Shown here piece by piece: positions 62,427 through 64,000 of a DNA stretch of 64,000 nucleotides. Positions within the stretch are counted from its first letter, which is position 1. Each line of letters starts with the position of its first letter. The position numbers and the translations under genes were made by a program. The DNA is taken from NCBI RefSeq assembly GCF_032926325.1, contig NZ_CP136709.1:2512501-2576500 (forward strand), in the 5' to 3' direction. Origin of the DNA: Aestuariibaculum lutulentum. Its GTDB lineage: Bacteria > Bacteroidota > Bacteroidia > Flavobacteriales > Flavobacteriaceae. The notes beneath the pieces were generated by a model, which saw nothing but the letters and a program-made list of their open reading frames with translations, searched no databases and was not told where the DNA came from.

Positions 62427-62960
62427 TTATTCAATGGCTGGCTTACTTTTTTTCATTGCCGCTGCAACTATAAGGCCTATGACCGCGAAAAAAATTAAAC
62501 TTTGAGCTAAAGATTTTAATTGTATTCCCAATGAAAAGGTGTCTTGACTCTCTATTTCTTCAATTTTTTCAGAAATAATTTCTGCTGGTGCCCCAGCATT
62601 TTTTAACATGCCAACGGTGTTTTCTATCAATAAGTTTTTTACTTCAATGGCAGCATCAGTATCTATAAAGTTAAATAAGATTATAGTTATAAGTGTACTA
62701 ACCATTATACCTATAGCAACAGGAATAAAAAAACCAGAAAATGCTTCTTTGAAGCTTAAAAACCCATTTTGTAAGCTTTTTATTTTTGCTGTGGAGAATA
62801 TCCCATAACCAATTATAAACAACGGAATAATTAAAGTGATAACCCAAAGGTTAACTAATAAGTCGCGCTTAAATAAGTAAGCAACTGCTGTATATAACGT
62901 TAAAAGAGCTCCTAAAATCAATCCTAAATTAGTAGCTATAGATTTTAAAGATTTTTCCAT
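62427..62960 (-). CDS. DUF4199 family membrane protein
   Basis: A 177-residue protein with four membrane segments at about 10-28, 33-52, 72-97 and 146-168. The loop FLSFKEAFSGFFIPVAIGIM and a conserved acidic stretch between segments 3 and 4 fit DUF4199, a family restricted largely to Bacteroidota and of unknown function. It is often next to a GtrB-like glycosyltransferase, as here, which suggests a link to lipid-linked sugar handling. The ends of the protein are short and charged. Confidence 0.85.
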   Translation of the reverse strand: MEKSLKSIATNLGLILGALLTLYTAVAYLFKRDLLVNLWVITLIIPLFIIGYGIFSTAKIKSLQNGFLSFKEAFSGFFIPVAIGIMVSTLITIILFNFIDTDAAIEVKNLLIENTVGMLKNAGAPAEIISEKIEEIESQDTFSLGIQLKSLAQSLIFFAVIGLIVAAAMKKSKPAIE

Positions 62961-62998
62961 ATTTTTGCGTTTATAAGGTAAGTTGAATGATTAGTTGT

Positions 62999-63006
62999 CA
63001 AAGATA
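62999..63006 (-). promoter_or_regulatory. Candidate -10 element of the DUF4199 gene
   Basis: Minus-strand TATCTTTG, a perfect TAnnTTTG, 39 bases before the ATG, in the short gap shared with the divergent rpmE2 promoter. Confidence 0.5.
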
Positions 63007-63051
63007 GAAAATCGTTACAATTTAAATCTAAATAAAAAATATTAAAAAGTA

Positions 63052-63081
63052 TTGGTAGTTTGTAAAAAATGCTTATTTTTG
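63052..63081 (+). promoter_or_regulatory. Promoter of rpmE2
   Basis: TTG (63052-63054) and TATTTTTG (63074-63081) are separated by 19 bases, the standard Bacteroidota -33/-10 layout. Transcription would start near 63086, downstream of an ATG at 63069, so the CDS must start at 63117. Confidence 0.7.
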
Positions 63082-63116
63082 CACTTCCAAAATTGAACAG
63101 AATAAAAGCTTTAGCG

Positions 63117-63368
63117 ATGAAAAAAAGTATACATCCAGAAAATTATAGAATAGTAGCATTCAAAGATATGTCTAACGAAGATGTATTTTTAACTAAGTCT
63201 ACAGCAAACACTAACGAAACTATTGAGGTTGATGGTGTTGAGTATCCACTTGTAAAAATGGAGATTTCAAGAACATCGCACCCATTCTACACTGGTAAAT
63301 CTAAATTAGTAGATACTGCTGGTCGTATTGATAAATTCAAAAACAAATACGCTAAGTTTAGCAAATAA
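63117..63368 (+). CDS. rpmE2: 50S ribosomal protein L31, type B
   Basis: An 83-residue ribosomal protein beginning MKKSIHPENYRIV. It lacks the CxxC zinc motif of type A L31, which identifies the zinc-free type B form, and has the conserved SRTSHPFYTGKSKLVDTAGR. The start is the ATG at 63117 and not the in-frame ATG at 63069, because the latter lies within the promoter. A strong terminator follows, so the gene is monocistronic. In many bacteria type B L31 replaces the zinc form under zinc limitation; no Zur-like site can be recognised here with confidence. Confidence 0.95.
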   Translation: MKKSIHPENYRIVAFKDMSNEDVFLTKSTANTNETIEVDGVEYPLVKMEISRTSHPFYTGKSKLVDTAGRIDKFKNKYAKFSK

Positions 63369-63390
63369 TCTTAGTACTTTATATAATATT

Positions 63391-63425
63391 AAAAGCCTTC
63401 AATATTTTATGTTGAAGGCTTTTTT
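63391..63425 (+). terminator. Terminator of rpmE2
   Basis: Perfect 12-bp stem (63391-63402 with 63412-63423, loop of nine) followed by T residues. Confidence 0.92.
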
Positions 63426-63500
63426 GTTTTCGTTAATTAAGCTATTTTTGGGATGCCAAAACACAGGTTGTTTAGGTATTAATTAATACGTCCTAACGTT

Positions 63501-64000
63501 ATGAACTACATCCTTTTTGATGGTCCGTCCAGAAATAATTTACTCCCTTTTACTTTTACACGTCCGGTAGCAGATATAAGAATTGGTATTTTAACCATTC
63601 GCGAAAAATGGGAAACCTTTTTAGATTCTACCACTACTACGGTAACGGAAGACTATTTGTCTGATAAATACCCCATGGTAGAGATGGACGAAAACATTAT
63701 GATTAATGCGTCGTTTTTACCAAATTTTGAATTGGTAGAAATGGTGAAAGATTTACAGGAAAATCAGGCGATTTTTAAAGATGAAGATGTTATTGCATTT
63801 TATACCAAGGATACTCAGGATGATATTAATTTTGAGAATTATGAAGCTTTAGAGTTTCATGATGAATTGATTAAAGTTGAAAACACCTGGGATATATTTT
63901 CTAAAAACGGAGAAGCTATACAGGAAGATTTTAACCTGTTAACTAAAGGAAGACGCTCGCAACCAATTCCATCAAGTTGCAACATTATTGCAGCTGAAAA
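63501..64000 (+). CDS. GlmU-like sugar nucleotidyltransferase, N-terminal part (cut by window edge)
   Basis: The frame opens with ATG at 63501 (MNYILFDGPSRNNLLPFTFT) and continues to the window end, giving 166 complete codons. The opening, with FTRPVADIRIGILTIREKW, is typical of the putative sugar nucleotidyltransferases of Bacteroidota that are distantly related to GlmU. A full member has a second half with left-handed beta-helix acyltransferase repeats, not visible here. The family probably activates an amino sugar or sugar phosphate for cell-wall or glycan synthesis. It is separated from rpmE2 by a terminator. Confidence 0.85.
   Translation, partial: MNYILFDGPSRNNLLPFTFTRPVADIRIGILTIREKWETFLDSTTTTVTEDYLSDKYPMVEMDENIMINASFLPNFELVEMVKDLQENQAIFKDEDVIAFYTKDTQDDINFENYEALEFHDELIKVENTWDIFSKNGEAIQEDFNLLTKGRRSQPIPSSCNIIAAE

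Noticed and set aside
63069..63116. ATG at 63069 as start of L31
   Set aside because: It overlaps the promoter, and the known family begins at MKKSIHPE.
1..64000. tRNA, rRNA, CRISPR arrays, insertion sequences, phage genes
   Set aside because: None could be supported: no repeat-spacer pattern, no transposase or integrase frame, and no tRNA-like cloverleaf was noticed on reading both strands.

Overview
The window comes from a Bacteroidota chromosome, almost certainly a marine member of the Flavobacteriaceae. The evidence is the low G+C, promoters with the Bacteroidota -10 element TAnnTTTG, type IX secretion (T9SS) C-terminal sorting domains, a fused ccoNO oxidase gene, a BspA-type repeat protein and formylglycine sulfatases. 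There is no sign of phage, insertion sequences, CRISPR, tRNA or rRNA genes; this is ordinary core/accessory chromosome.

Layout. 1-1510: an ECF sigma factor with its anti-sigma factor (cut by the window edge) and a YceI-like lipoprotein. 1574-12964: a microaerobic block: hemN, a flavin-binding PNPOx-like protein, the cbb3 oxidase cluster read leftwards (ccoS, ccoNO, ccoQ, ccoP, ccoG, fixH, a TauE/SafE-like membrane protein), the copper ATPase ccoI and a divergent FNR-type regulator. 13053-15650: a VWA protein and a MoxR/Mg-chelatase-like AAA+ ATPase. 15877-19261: a sucrose-phosphate-synthase-like glycosyltransferase preceded by a HAD phosphatase fused to a glycosidase. 19266-22879: YdeI-like protein and two exported metallopeptidases (M1, M28). 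22975-30871: fatty-acid beta-oxidation (marR, fadN, fadA, fadE in one operon, plus an acyl-CoA ligase). 31101-33836: pyruvate phosphate dikinase. 33928-41140: a T9SS-sorted BspA-like protein, a TPR/LuxR-type regulator and two sulfatases. 41542-47478: pyruvate formate-lyase, its activase and two transporters. 47546-54607: purL, fructosamine-kinase-like protein, secreted endonuclease I and an RsmB-like methyltransferase. 54790-57407: a lipoprotein with BNR-like repeats, then a three-gene ECF sigma/anti-sigma/periplasmic sensor module. 57573-64000: ABC exporter, phosphoglucomutase-like enzyme, family 2 glycosyltransferase, DUF4199 protein, rpmE2 and the start of a GlmU-like nucleotidyltransferase.

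The most striking signal is regulatory. Six promoters (hemN, PNPOx gene, ccoS operon, ccoI, ppdK, pflB) each carry a 14-bp dyad close to ATGAYnnnnRTCAT, and in all six exactly 22 bases separate the dyad from a TAnnTTTG-like -10 element. If transcription starts 12 bases after the first T of the -10, the dyad centre is at -41.5, the classic class II FNR/CRP geometry. An FNR-type regulator with candidate cluster cysteines is encoded in the middle of the block. Together this reads as one oxygen-limitation regulon: oxygen-independent haem synthesis, high-affinity oxidase and its copper supply, then PEP-to-pyruvate conversion and pyruvate-to-formate fermentation.

Other notable points: a compatible-solute-like sucrose (or mannosylfructose) module with an unusual phosphatase-glycosidase fusion; an uncharacterised DUF3360-like transporter behind pflBA; a perfect 26-bp palindrome abutting the -10 of the marR-fad operon; and an anti-sigma-like protein with a duplicated N-terminal motif.
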